From positions 1-18,568 of the forward strand of contig WGFS01000102.1 of the NCBI GenBank assembly GCA_015492115.1: DNA of 18,568 bases, given 5' to 3'. Below are positions 6,003 through 12,784 of the stretch, piece by piece; position 1 is the first letter of the stretch; the number at the start of each line of letters is the position of its first letter. The notes below the pieces were generated by a model. That model was not told the DNA's origin and ran no database searches. It saw only the letters and a program-made list of their open reading frames with translations. The position numbers were made by a program, and so were the translations under genes. This DNA is from Aquificaceae bacterium (lineage in GTDB: Bacteria > Aquificota > Aquificia > Aquificales > Aquificaceae).

Positions 6003-7951
6003 GTACCAAGAGGAATTTACTGCTTTCAGCTATATTTGCGGTTGGAGTAATGGGTGTAGCCCAGGCGGGTGATATGCAGGTCATAAACGAGGAAGAGCTG
6101 GATGACGTGAGTGCACAGGGACTTCAGGTTATAGACAACGACAACAGGCACTTTGCGGAGATAAACGGACAGAAGAACAACCTTGACTCAGTCCAGTTGA
6201 ACGACAACGCTCAGAGAGAGGCGAACGCTGGAGGGATAATAAACTCAGCCAAGAGTTCCATCAACGCCGCGATAAACATACTACTTGACGGCGAGGAAGG
6301 AGGCGGAGGCGACCCACCAGGAAATCCCGACAAATCCTTCAGCCACGCTTTTTCACAGACAAATATTCAGACCGCGATGGACCATGTGAACACAGCCGAC
6401 AATGGCTACGCGGAAGAAGAGATCGCGGTAGCCTTTAACCTCAACAAGGAGACCCAGACAGTTACCAACAACGGCGACATAGTTGACCAGGACAACAACA
6501 ACAACTCGGCTCAGCTCAACAACAACGCCCAGAGAGAGGCATCAGCTCTCATGCTCCAGAATGCAGCTATCTCAGCGGCTAACAGTGGCATGAACGTGTT
6601 TGTAGCCAATACGGTCTCGGGAACATCTGGATACCAGTCCAACGTTCAGGTAGCCAAGAATATGGGTAACTATGCGGAAGCCCAGACGGGTGAAGCACCC
6701 CTGGCGGTTGCTGGAAATGCGGAGCTCGGCGTAACCCAGGACGTCAACAACGTCTACGGTTCAGAGGTTGATGATGAGTTCGTCCCAAATCAGATAGTTG
6801 ACCAGGACAACAACAACAACTCGGCTCAGCTCAACAACAACGCCCAGAGAGAAGCGAGCGGAGTTATGATATCAAACCTTGCAAACTCAGCTTACAACCA
6901 CGCCTCCAACATCATGTCCATGGGAGATGTTTCAGAGAGTTCTCTAACACAGTTGAACTCTCAGAGCGCGGAGAGCCACCTGAACATAGCCAGAGCTGAA
7001 GCGGACAACGGCAGAGCCCTTGCAGGAAATGTAAACAAGCAAACTCAGAATGTAAGAAACTCCGAAGGAGTTTTTGAAGGTAAACTTCTTGGAGTGGTTG
7101 AACAGGACAATAACAACAACTCGGTCCAGCTCAACGATAACGCTCAGAGACAGGCGAGCGGACTTGATGTTACCAACTCAGCGGTATCAGCAGGGAACAC
7201 GGGTATAAACGTCATGGCTGCAAAGAGCGTAACTTCATCCACGCTCTATCAGGAAAACACTCAGAGTGCAAGGAACTTTGATAACGAAGCCCACACCTAC
7301 ACGGGGAACGTTGAATCCAACGATGTCGCCGTAGCAGGAAACCTTGAGCTGGCTGGAGAGCCCGGTCAGTACGTCCACAACGTCCATGCAAACATAGATG
7401 ACCAGAACAACAACAACAACTCGGTTCAGCTAAACGGCAACGCCCAGATGGAATTCTCAGCCCTCAGCGCCATAAATATGGCTCAGTCCGCAGTGAACTC
7501 TGGAATGAACATAATCTTTGTTGACGGAGCTGTTGATGGAAGCACGATAGGACAGACTAACGATCAGTATGCGAGCAACCACAACAACTTTGCCAATGCG
7601 GACGCCCTCGCCATAGCGATAAACCTGAACAAGCAGAGACAGATAATAGAGAACTGCTTCTGCTCAGACCTCTCGGACACGGATCAGGATAACAACATGA
7701 ACACAGTCCAGCTCAACGACAACGCTCAGAGACAGGCGAGCGGATGGAGCATAGTAAACTCGGCGACCTCAGCGGTAAATGCGGGATCCAACATAGCTGT
7801 GGTAAACGGTGTCGTATCCAACTCGGTGGTAACCCAGACTAACGTCCAGACCTCCGTAAACTTCTCAAACCAGGCTTCCGGAAACACCGCCATAGCAGGA
7901 AACGCAGAGATGGGAAATACCTTCTTCGTACCCATAACATCTGGATTCTGA
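5999..7951 (+). CDS. Asn/Gln-rich repeat protein, FapC-like major amyloid subunit candidate
   Basis: This 650-residue secreted protein has a signal peptide with cleavage likely after AQA (23), then EEELDDVSAQGL (31-42). Six repeats of about 100 residues follow. Each has segment A (for example NNNNSVQLNDNAQRQASG, 371-388) leading into an Ala/Ser/Asn-rich stretch, then segment B built on Q-[TS]-N-x-Q and N-x-N/A-N-K/E-L. The A cores sit at about 64, 170, 275, 375, 475 and 569. The only cysteines are C553 and C555 (CFC) near the last repeat, recalling the C-terminal CxxC of Pseudomonas FapC. Asn/Gln-rich, signal-bearing repeats beside a C39-type protein and a beta-barrel exporter candidate make a functional amyloid the best guess. 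The ATG at 5999 is chosen over GTG 5990 because GGGAGG (5985-5990) lies eight bases before it and would overlap the GTG. Sequence similarity to FapC itself cannot be tested here. Confidence 0.82.
   Translation: MSTKRNLLLSAIFAVGVMGVAQAGDMQVINEEELDDVSAQGLQVIDNDNRHFAEINGQKNNLDSVQLNDNAQREANAGGIINSAKSSINAAINILLDGEEGGGGDPPGNPDKSFSHAFSQTNIQTAMDHVNTADNGYAEEEIAVAFNLNKETQTVTNNGDIVDQDNNNNSAQLNNNAQREASALMLQNAAISAANSGMNVFVANTVSGTSGYQSNVQVAKNMGNYAEAQTGEAPLAVAGNAELGVTQDVNNVYGSEVDDEFVPNQIVDQDNNNNSAQLNNNAQREASGVMISNLANSAYNHASNIMSMGDVSESSLTQLNSQSAESHLNIARAEADNGRALAGNVNKQTQNVRNSEGVFEGKLLGVVEQDNNNNSVQLNDNAQRQASGLDVTNSAVSAGNTGINVMAAKSVTSSTLYQENTQSARNFDNEAHTYTGNVESNDVAVAGNLELAGEPGQYVHNVHANIDDQNNNNNSVQLNGNAQMEFSALSAINMAQSAVNSGMNIIFVDGAVDGSTIGQTNDQYASNHNNFANADALAIAINLNKQRQIIENCFCSDLSDTDQDNNMNTVQLNDNAQRQASGWSIVNSATSAVNAGSNIAVVNGVVSNSVVTQTNVQTSVNFSNQASGNTAIAGNAEMGNTFFVPITSGF
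6479..6537 (+). repeat. 59-bp exact direct repeat, copy 1 (inside amyloid gene)
   Basis: Bases 6479-6537 are identical to 6794-6852 and encode the IVDQDNNNNSAQLNNNAQRE core of repeats 2 and 3. The other units differ at synonymous sites, so this pair is recently duplicated or homogenised. Confidence 0.9.
6794..6852 (+). repeat. 59-bp exact direct repeat, copy 2 (inside amyloid gene)
   Basis: Exact copy of 6479-6537, 315 bases apart (105 codons, one repeat unit), so recombination between them would delete one unit in frame. Confidence 0.9.
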
Positions 7952-7962
7952 AGCCCTGAGAT

Positions 7963-7991
7963 GGGAGGGGTTTCCCCCTTCCCCTCTTTTT
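7963..7991 (+). terminator. Terminator-like hairpin after the major amyloid gene
   Basis: GAGGGG (7965-7970) can pair with CCCCTC (7981-7986) across a ten-base loop, directly followed by five T (7987-7991). A tighter fold, GGGG-TTT-CCCC (7967-7977), is also possible. It lies between the amyloid stop and the ribosome site of the next co-directional gene, so partial termination would make the major subunit more abundant than the accessory proteins. Confidence 0.68.
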
Positions 7992-8008
7992 AATTTAGGA
8001 GGTTGAAC

Positions 8009-8332
8009 ATGTATGCACTGCTCATACTCACCCTTGCACTTGCTGGAACTGTACTCGGAGCAAGCAAGTTCATAGTCTCCTTTGGAGACGGGGGTCTAAA
8101 AAACTACAGGATAGTTGACAACACCTGCTACGTTTACACAGTTAAGTATCCCAAGAAGGACTCCGACCTCCCGAAGATAATGAACGATGTTCTCGTTTCA
8201 AGCGTGATAAACGCCCAGAAACAGTACGGCAGGAAGGGAAGCGCATTTATAAACGTTAGAGTGTCCTGGCAACTTGTGGGAGAAAAGAGGCTCATCTACC
8301 AGGTTTGCGGGGACATTGCCAGGAGGGACTGA
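8009..8332 (+). CDS. Small secreted two-cysteine protein in the amyloid operon
   Basis: This 107-residue product has a hydrophobic signal segment (2-17, cleavage likely after VLG or LGA) and a compact mature domain with C40 and C100, which could form a disulfide in the periplasm. It is not Asn/Gln-rich and shows no repeat unit or E-L-x-x-V motif, so it is probably an accessory factor such as a chaperone rather than a fibre subunit. I do not recognise the family. A stretch near 58-93 (MNDVLVSSVINAQ to SAFINVRVSWQLV) is loosely reminiscent of small YbjQ-like folds, but I would not name it on that. The start is ATG 8009, six bases after AGGAGG (7997-8002); the upstream TTG at 8003 touches the ribosome site and is rejected. 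The next gene begins one base after its stop, with its own AGGAGG inside this gene. Confidence 0.72.
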   Translation: MYALLILTLALAGTVLGASKFIVSFGDGGLKNYRIVDNTCYVYTVKYPKKDSDLPKIMNDVLVSSVINAQKQYGRKGSAFINVRVSWQLVGEKRLIYQVCGDIARRD

Positions 8333-8333
8333 T

Positions 8334-8720
8334 ATGAGAAGCGCTATAACGGTCGTAATTTTGGGACTGGTGATTACAGCGCTTGCTAGGGCGCAGGAGA
8401 TAACCATCCTCAGCGATAGGGAGCTTGACACGGTGTACGCCCAGGGATTGAACATAATCGGTGGCATGACCGGTGATATAGTGAAGAGCACCCTTGGGGA
8501 CGTTATCCAGAACATAAACATAAATGGGAACCTTGACCTAAGCGGTTCTGTATTCATAACGGACAACGCCCAGGGAAACGCATGGAACCCTGTGAACGCT
8601 TCCAACTCAGCGGTTAACAACTCCTACAACATATTCATAATCCTTGAATCAAGCCTGACTAATCCGACCTTCAACATAAACAACGCTCTGAACGCTATAA
8701 ACGGGAGCAACCTGCCATGA
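8334..8720 (+). CDS. Small secreted single-repeat protein, FapB-like nucleator candidate
   Basis: This 128-residue product has a signal peptide (cleavage likely after ARA, 20), then DRELDTVYAQGL (28-39), close to EEELDDVSAQGL of the 650-residue protein. Its middle, SVFITDNAQGNAW (72-84) followed by NASNSAVNNSYNIF (88-101), lines up with the A segment of the large protein (SVQLNDNAQRQASG followed by TNSAVSAGNTGINV). It thus carries one copy of the unit present six times in the major subunit. In the Fap system a minor subunit, FapB, nucleates FapC; the same role here is inference from this relationship. The ATG at 8334 follows AGGAGG (8321-8326) by seven bases; the frame is open further upstream, but only inside the previous gene. 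The stop overlaps the next start (ATGA). Confidence 0.78.
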   Translation: MRSAITVVILGLVITALARAQEITILSDRELDTVYAQGLNIIGGMTGDIVKSTLGDVIQNININGNLDLSGSVFITDNAQGNAWNPVNASNSAVNNSYNIFIILESSLTNPTFNINNALNAINGSNLP

Positions 8721-9409
8721 GGTGGCTCCTCCTTCTGTTTCCTGTAATATTCGGCTGTTCTTACATGGGGGGACCCACTTCCCTTTACCTACCGCTGGGA
8801 ACAACGGGAACTTCCGCCTCTGTAAAGGTGAGGGTCAAGCCAGCTTCAGATATAAAGTTTACAAACATAGTGAGACAGAAGCTTGATTACAGCTGTGGTT
8901 CCGCGACTGTCGCCACCATTTTCAACTACTACCTTGACCTGCCGGTTGAGGAGGAGTCCGTTACGAGAGAGATGTTTGAGAAGGGAGATAAGGAAAAGAT
9001 AACAAGAAGAAAGGGTTTCTCCCTCCTTGATATGAAGAGATACGCGGAGAGAAAGGGTTATAAAGCTTACGGTATAAAAACGTCTCTAAAGGGTCTCATG
9101 TCTCTGAACAAGCCCGTGATAGTCACGATAGTTATAAACCACTACAAACACTTCGTCGTCTTCAGAGGTGTTCACAGGGGTCGTGTCTTCATAGCTGACC
9201 CTGCCTTTGGCAACACGGTTATGACCGCTGAAGAGTTTGAAAAAGTGTGGTATAAAGGTATAGCCCTCGTGATAGAGTCGGATGTGTATAGAGAAGACCA
9301 CGGGCTCGCGGTTAACGATAGAGACATGAGGATGGTTAACGCGGGCGAGCTCAGGGGTGAGCTCGTACCCCCTATGATACCCACCTATACTTACAGCACC
9401 GACTTTTGA
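8717..9409 (+). CDS. C39-type cysteine peptidase-like lipoprotein, FapD-like
   Basis: This 230-residue protein has a lipoprotein signal (hydrophobic 3-12, then IFGC with lipid Cys14) and a papain-like C39 fold. Q54 sits before the catalytic-type C60 (RQKLDYSCGSATVATIF), H145 lies in HYKHFVVF, and D161 in VFIADPAFG. All expected catalytic positions are present. Stand-alone C39 domains of this kind occur as FapD in Pseudomonas amyloid operons, where the protein is needed for export of the fibre subunits. Here the protein would be membrane-anchored in the periplasm or on the inner face of the outer membrane. Possible targets are the E-L-x-x-V-x-A-x-G segments shared by three secreted products of this operon, but that is speculation. 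The start overlaps the previous stop by ATGA. Confidence 0.88.
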   Translation: MRWLLLLFPVIFGCSYMGGPTSLYLPLGTTGTSASVKVRVKPASDIKFTNIVRQKLDYSCGSATVATIFNYYLDLPVEEESVTREMFEKGDKEKITRRKGFSLLDMKRYAERKGYKAYGIKTSLKGLMSLNKPVIVTIVINHYKHFVVFRGVHRGRVFIADPAFGNTVMTAEEFEKVWYKGIALVIESDVYREDHGLAVNDRDMRMVNAGELRGELVPPMIPTYTYSTDF

Positions 9410-9432
9410 AGAACCGGGGAAGGAGGAACTTT

Positions 9433-10434
9433 ATGATACTTTTGATCGTGCTGTTGTTCATGCTGTCCACCGCTGTATCCTTTCCGATTGAGAGGAGTCC
9501 GGAGAGAGCCCTTTCACAGTTTGAGAGGGACTACGTACTCCTCAAGGGCGGGCAGTTTGAATTTGAAGAGAACTTTACCTACACATACTACTCCGCAAAG
9601 CAGATATTCTTGGAGAGCTTTGCGATCCTTGACCCAGTCTTCCTAACTCTGGGGCAGTTTGGCATAGATTCAGCGAAGAGGAACATATTTATCAACACAT
9701 TCATACTCAGGTTTGGAGCTACAGACTTTCTCCAGTTTGAGGCAAGCGTACCCCTCGTTTACAGATATGACATTGTGAGCACCGTGGGCTCGGGTGAAAC
9801 TAAGCGCGGAGAGAGGAGCATGGAGCGTGCGGGAATAGGGGACATAGCTGTAGGTGTAAGCGTACAACCCCTGAAGGAAACCGCCAGAAGACCAGCCCTC
9901 ATACTGAACCTTGGATACAAGACAAAGACGGGAAAGAGCCCTTTTGATATAGATCCAGAGAGCGATGTTCCCACGGGAACCGGATACTCTTCAATAAGGG
10001 CAGGTTTCAATCTGGTAAAGAGTATAGACCCTGTGGTAGTTTACGGTGGTCTCGCTTACATATACAACCTGCCTGAGAAGGTAAACAAACAGGTAAGCGC
10101 AAACGTCGGCACAGATGCAAAGCTTGAAACGGGCTTCCTGAAGAAGGTCTATCCGGGGGATACGATAAACTTCAACATAGGCATGGCTTACGCCCTGAGT
10201 TACATGTTTTCAATATCCACCCAGTTCATAGAGAGCTACACCCTCTCCACTCGCATAGAGACCAATGAAGGTAAAAAGAGGGTCAAGAACTCCATACTCA
10301 ACTCCGCCCTATTCAAGTTCGGTGCGGGAATGTCTCTAACAGAGAACATACCTGTGAGCTTTGGGATCTACATGGGGCTCACCGACGACGCTCCCGACTA
10401 CATAGTTGAGCTGAGAATACCTGTAAAGTTCTGA
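9433..10434 (+). CDS. Outer-membrane beta-barrel, FapF-like amyloid exporter candidate
   Basis: This 333-residue product has a signal peptide (about 1-16) and a mature protein of alternating hydrophobic/polar strands ending in a terminal Phe (RIPVKF), the usual outer-membrane barrel signal. The early mature part has a short acidic/basic helix (ERSPERALSQFERDYVLLKGG) and then FEFEENFTYTYYSAK, which resembles the plug-to-barrel entry of FapF-type transporters. FapF is longer in Pseudomonas because of a coiled coil that is mostly absent here. Position after the C39 gene matches the fapD-(E)-F order; no FapE equivalent sits between. ATG 9433 is chosen because AGGAGG lies at 9421-9426. The alternative TTG at 9406 overlaps the previous stop and would add a basic n-region, but has no ribosome site. 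The first activator site of the next promoter starts right after the stop. Confidence 0.78.
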   Translation: MILLIVLLFMLSTAVSFPIERSPERALSQFERDYVLLKGGQFEFEENFTYTYYSAKQIFLESFAILDPVFLTLGQFGIDSAKRNIFINTFILRFGATDFLQFEASVPLVYRYDIVSTVGSGETKRGERSMERAGIGDIAVGVSVQPLKETARRPALILNLGYKTKTGKSPFDIDPESDVPTGTGYSSIRAGFNLVKSIDPVVVYGGLAYIYNLPEKVNKQVSANVGTDAKLETGFLKKVYPGDTINFNIGMAYALSYMFSISTQFIESYTLSTRIETNEGKKRVKNSILNSALFKFGAGMSLTENIPVSFGIYMGLTDDAPDYIVELRIPVKF

Positions 10435-10453
10435 GTGTAAACTCCGCTTACTC
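10435..10453 (+). promoter_or_regulatory. Activator-type inverted repeat, site B1
   Basis: GTGTAAA-CTCCG-CTTACTC has a perfect left arm and a right arm with two mismatches to the GTGTAAA-N5-TTTACAC pattern. It is centred 140 bases before the -24 GG and 22 bases from site B2. Confidence 0.6.
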
Positions 10454-10456
10454 ACG

Positions 10457-10475
10457 GTGTAAACAGGCTTTACAC
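10457..10475 (+). promoter_or_regulatory. Activator-type inverted repeat, site B2 (perfect)
   Basis: GTGTAAACAGGCTTTACAC is a perfect 7-bp inverted repeat with a 5-base spacer and defines the pattern used to find the other five sites. It is centred about 118 bases upstream of the sigma-54 -24 GG, a normal distance for an enhancer-type binding site. Both half-sites lie on one face of about one helical turn, as expected for a Fis-type dimer. Confidence 0.75.
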
Positions 10476-10513
10476 ATCTAAAAACCTACAGACTCAATAG
10501 TTTAAAGCTCGGA

Positions 10514-10532
10514 CTGTAAGCTGTCTTTACAC
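10514..10532 (+). promoter_or_regulatory. Activator-type inverted repeat, site B3 (promoter-proximal)
   Basis: CTGTAAG-CTGTC-TTTACAC has a perfect right arm and a left arm with two mismatches. It is centred about 61 bases before the -24 GG. Confidence 0.62.
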
Positions 10533-10553
10533 TCCGCAGGAATTCCACACTCC

Positions 10554-10566
10554 CAACATATTGATA
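10554..10566 (-). promoter_or_regulatory. IHF-like site between activator sites and promoter
   Basis: On the minus strand TATCAATATGTTG fits the IHF consensus WATCAA-N4-TTR exactly. It sits between the last activator site and the -24 box, the classic place for a DNA bend at sigma-54 promoters. A short consensus can occur by chance, no match was seen at the first promoter, and whether this organism has IHF rather than HU is unknown. Confidence 0.33.
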
Positions 10567-10582
10567 GACAATAACTTCCGAG

Positions 10583-10598
10583 TGGCACGCTTATTGCA
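10583..10598 (+). promoter_or_regulatory. Sigma-54 (-24/-12) promoter of the polysaccharide operon
   Basis: TGGCACGCTTATTGCA is identical to the promoter at 5566-5581, including the non-conserved spacer. The predicted start is near 10609, which places the ribosome site GGAGGAG (10611-10617) at the very 5' end of a leader of about 16 bases and rules out the ATG at 10607. Confidence 0.92.
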
Positions 10599-10624
10599 CA
10601 TAATGGATGAGGAGGAGCGATAAG

Positions 10625-12784
10625 ATGAGATTAGATAGCTTCAGGAGGGCTCTCGTCCTTCTTTCAATATCAGTATCAACCTACTACATGGTCTGGAGGC
10701 TGGGGACTCTTAACGATGAATCCTTTCTCTTCTCCGCTGTTGTGTACGGTGCTGAGGTGTACGGGTTTATCGCAAGCCTGATGTTCTTTTACATGGTGTG
10801 GAGGTTTCCCAAAAGGAAAGCAGGACTCCCTTCCCGAAACCTAAAGGTGGACGTTTTCATCCCCACGCTGAACGAGGTCCCCGAGTTACTGAGGAAGACA
10901 GTACTGGGCGCTCTCTCTATAGATTACCCACACAGAACCTATGTGCTGGATGACGGGGACAGACCCGAGGTCAGGGAACTGTGTGAGGAACTCGGATGCG
11001 GATACATAAATAGAAAGGACAACATACACGGCAAGGCGGGAAATCTGAACAACGCCCTTGGCAAGACGGACGGCGACTTCATTGCGGTGTTTGACGCAGA
11101 CCACGTCCCGGAGCCAGACTTCCTGGATAAGACCCTCGGATACTTTGAAGATGAAGAGGTTGCCTTCGTCCAAACACCCCAGGACTTTTACAACGTTGAC
11201 TCCTACCAGCACAGGCTGATAAAGGGTAAGCTCTGGAACGAGCAGTCCCTCTTCTTCAAGGTGATAATGAGGGGGAAGGACAGAAGCAACTCAGCCTTCT
11301 TCTGCGGTAGCTGTGCGGTTATCAGAAGAAGTGCACTTGAATCCGTAGGAGGGTTTGCAACGGACACAGTCACGGAAGACCTCCATACATCCCTAAGGTT
11401 ACACGCCAAAGGCTGGAAGTCGGTCTATCACCCGGAGACGCTGGCTTACGGAGTTGCCCCCTCAAGGCTCTCTCCCTTCAAGAACCAGAGGGGCAGGTGG
11501 GGGCAGGGCGCGATGCAGGTATTCCTGAAGGAAAACCCCCTCCTTACAAGGGGGCTGACCATACCCCAGAGGATCAACTACTTTGCATCCATGACCACCT
11601 ACTTTGATGGCTTCCAGAAGGCTGTATTCTACACAGCTCCCGTGGTTGTCCTGCTCACGGGTAAGCTTCCCATAAGCGTGGGTATGAAAGAATTCCTGCC
11701 TGTATTTGTACCCCATATACTTCTGTCCCTGTGGTCTTTTGAGGAAATGTCGCGGGGCTACGGAAGGCTCCTCTTCCTTGAGCAGTACAACATGGCTCGT
11801 TTCTTTACCTTCATGAAGTCGGTTCTCGGAGTGTTCAAGCTCAGAAAACCGAAGTTCAAGGTCACCAGCAAGGAGAACAGCTTAAAGACCAGCATGTGGG
11901 AACTTATACCCCAGTCGCTCGTTCTGGCAGGTAGCTCAGTGGGGATAGGCTACGCCATGGCACAGTTTCCCCAGCTCACAAACAGGGGAGTATATACCGC
12001 AAACATTGTCTGGGCGTCCTTGAACATGAGCATAGCGTCCGCGTACATACTCTGGACTACGAGGAAGAGGTACCCCAGGAAAGAGTTCAGGTTTCCAGCC
12101 AACTTCCCCGCCCTCATAGAGGTAAACGGCACCAAAGGGGCGGTCACCCTTGAGGATCTGCACAGCAAGGGCGCTGCCATAGTGACAAACCTATGGATCA
12201 ACCCAGAGGAAGAGATAAACCTCATCATTCCATTCAAAGACCGCGAACTAGAGCTAAAGGGAAAGGTTGTTTACTCAAGGAGGTTCGGGAGTGCAGAGTT
12301 CTTCAGAAGTGGGATTGAGTTTGGTGAACTCAGCATGTCCGCACTGAAAACTATAGAGCTCTTCAACTTCAGATTCCTTCTCAAGAGGTACATGGACGAC
12401 CATGACAGGCCAGGTCCAACACCCTTAGAGACCTTCATGAACCTGTTTGGCAGTTGGAAGACTAAACCAAGAAGACAGCGCATTGAAACACACGCCCCTG
12501 GAATCATATACGCAGGAAAAGAGGTGGTTCCCTACACAACAGAGGACATAAGTGAGGAAGGCATGAGGATCCTAACTTACAGAGAGCTCACCGGCAGGAA
12601 CGTGTACGTTGGACAGTCCAGGGAACGAGGTATCAAGAGGACAAGAGGGAGCGTCGTATGGGTCAGGGAGCTTTCCTTTTACGGCATAAAGGCTTACAGG
12701 TATGGGATAAAGCTTGAGAACAAAGGAGAGTATGAACAGAAGGGAAGCGGTGCAAGCCCGAACGTTCAGAGGAGAATGGCATGA
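10625..12784 (+). CDS. BcsA-type membrane glycosyltransferase 2 with two C-terminal PilZ domains
   Basis: This 719-residue cellulose-synthase-like inner-membrane enzyme has two N-terminal transmembrane segments (about 6-24, 34-60). Its GT2 domain carries every key motif: TLNE, DDG (109-111), DAD (157-159), FFCGSCAV, TED (250-252) and QRGRW (288-292). Further membrane segments (about 320-475) form the translocation channel. Two PilZ-like domains follow. The first (about 480-585) has RxxxR (R485, R489), but its second motif reads DLHSKG where DxSxxG is expected. The second (about 614-705) has DISEEG (641-646), but only RRQR for the arginine motif. The product is a beta-linked polysaccharide; cellulose is plausible but unproven, and no BcsB or BcsZ gene is adjacent. 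ATG 10625 follows GGAGG by nine bases (seven from GGAGGAG) and lies downstream of the predicted sigma-54 start. The stop overlaps the next gene by ATGA. Confidence 0.9.
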   Translation: MRLDSFRRALVLLSISVSTYYMVWRLGTLNDESFLFSAVVYGAEVYGFIASLMFFYMVWRFPKRKAGLPSRNLKVDVFIPTLNEVPELLRKTVLGALSIDYPHRTYVLDDGDRPEVRELCEELGCGYINRKDNIHGKAGNLNNALGKTDGDFIAVFDADHVPEPDFLDKTLGYFEDEEVAFVQTPQDFYNVDSYQHRLIKGKLWNEQSLFFKVIMRGKDRSNSAFFCGSCAVIRRSALESVGGFATDTVTEDLHTSLRLHAKGWKSVYHPETLAYGVAPSRLSPFKNQRGRWGQGAMQVFLKENPLLTRGLTIPQRINYFASMTTYFDGFQKAVFYTAPVVVLLTGKLPISVGMKEFLPVFVPHILLSLWSFEEMSRGYGRLLFLEQYNMARFFTFMKSVLGVFKLRKPKFKVTSKENSLKTSMWELIPQSLVLAGSSVGIGYAMAQFPQLTNRGVYTANIVWASLNMSIASAYILWTTRKRYPRKEFRFPANFPALIEVNGTKGAVTLEDLHSKGAAIVTNLWINPEEEINLIIPFKDRELELKGKVVYSRRFGSAEFFRSGIEFGELSMSALKTIELFNFRFLLKRYMDDHDRPGPTPLETFMNLFGSWKTKPRRQRIETHAPGIIYAGKEVVPYTTEDISEEGMRILTYRELTGRNVYVGQSRERGIKRTRGSVVWVRELSFYGIKAYRYGIKLENKGEYEQKGSGASPNVQRRMA

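Larger units (their letters stand above)
6188..7918 (+). repeat. Six-fold coding repeat of about 300 bp, with two-unit alternation
   Basis: The amyloid candidate consists of six units of about 94-106 codons. The B segment alternates: units 1, 3 and 5 end in an Asn-Lys form (NLNKETQ, NVNKQTQ, NLNKQRQ), and units 2, 4 and 6 in an Ala/Leu-Glu form (NAELGVTQ, NLELAGE, NAEMGN). This suggests a two-unit ancestor tripled later. The first unit lacks the DNNNN stretch. Confidence 0.85.

Noticed and set aside
9406..9432. TTG start for the beta-barrel gene, giving a basic signal-peptide n-region
   Set aside because: It has no ribosome site and its basic residues come from translating the AGGAGG that serves ATG 9433; kept as an alternative only.
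10607..10624. ATG at 10607 as start of the glycosyltransferase
   Set aside because: It lies before the predicted sigma-54 start (about 10609) and overlaps the ribosome site that serves ATG 10625.
11958..11973. Another TGGCAC inside the glycosyltransferase gene as sigma-54 promoter
   Set aside because: No GC dinucleotide lies at the -12 position with the required ten-base spacing.
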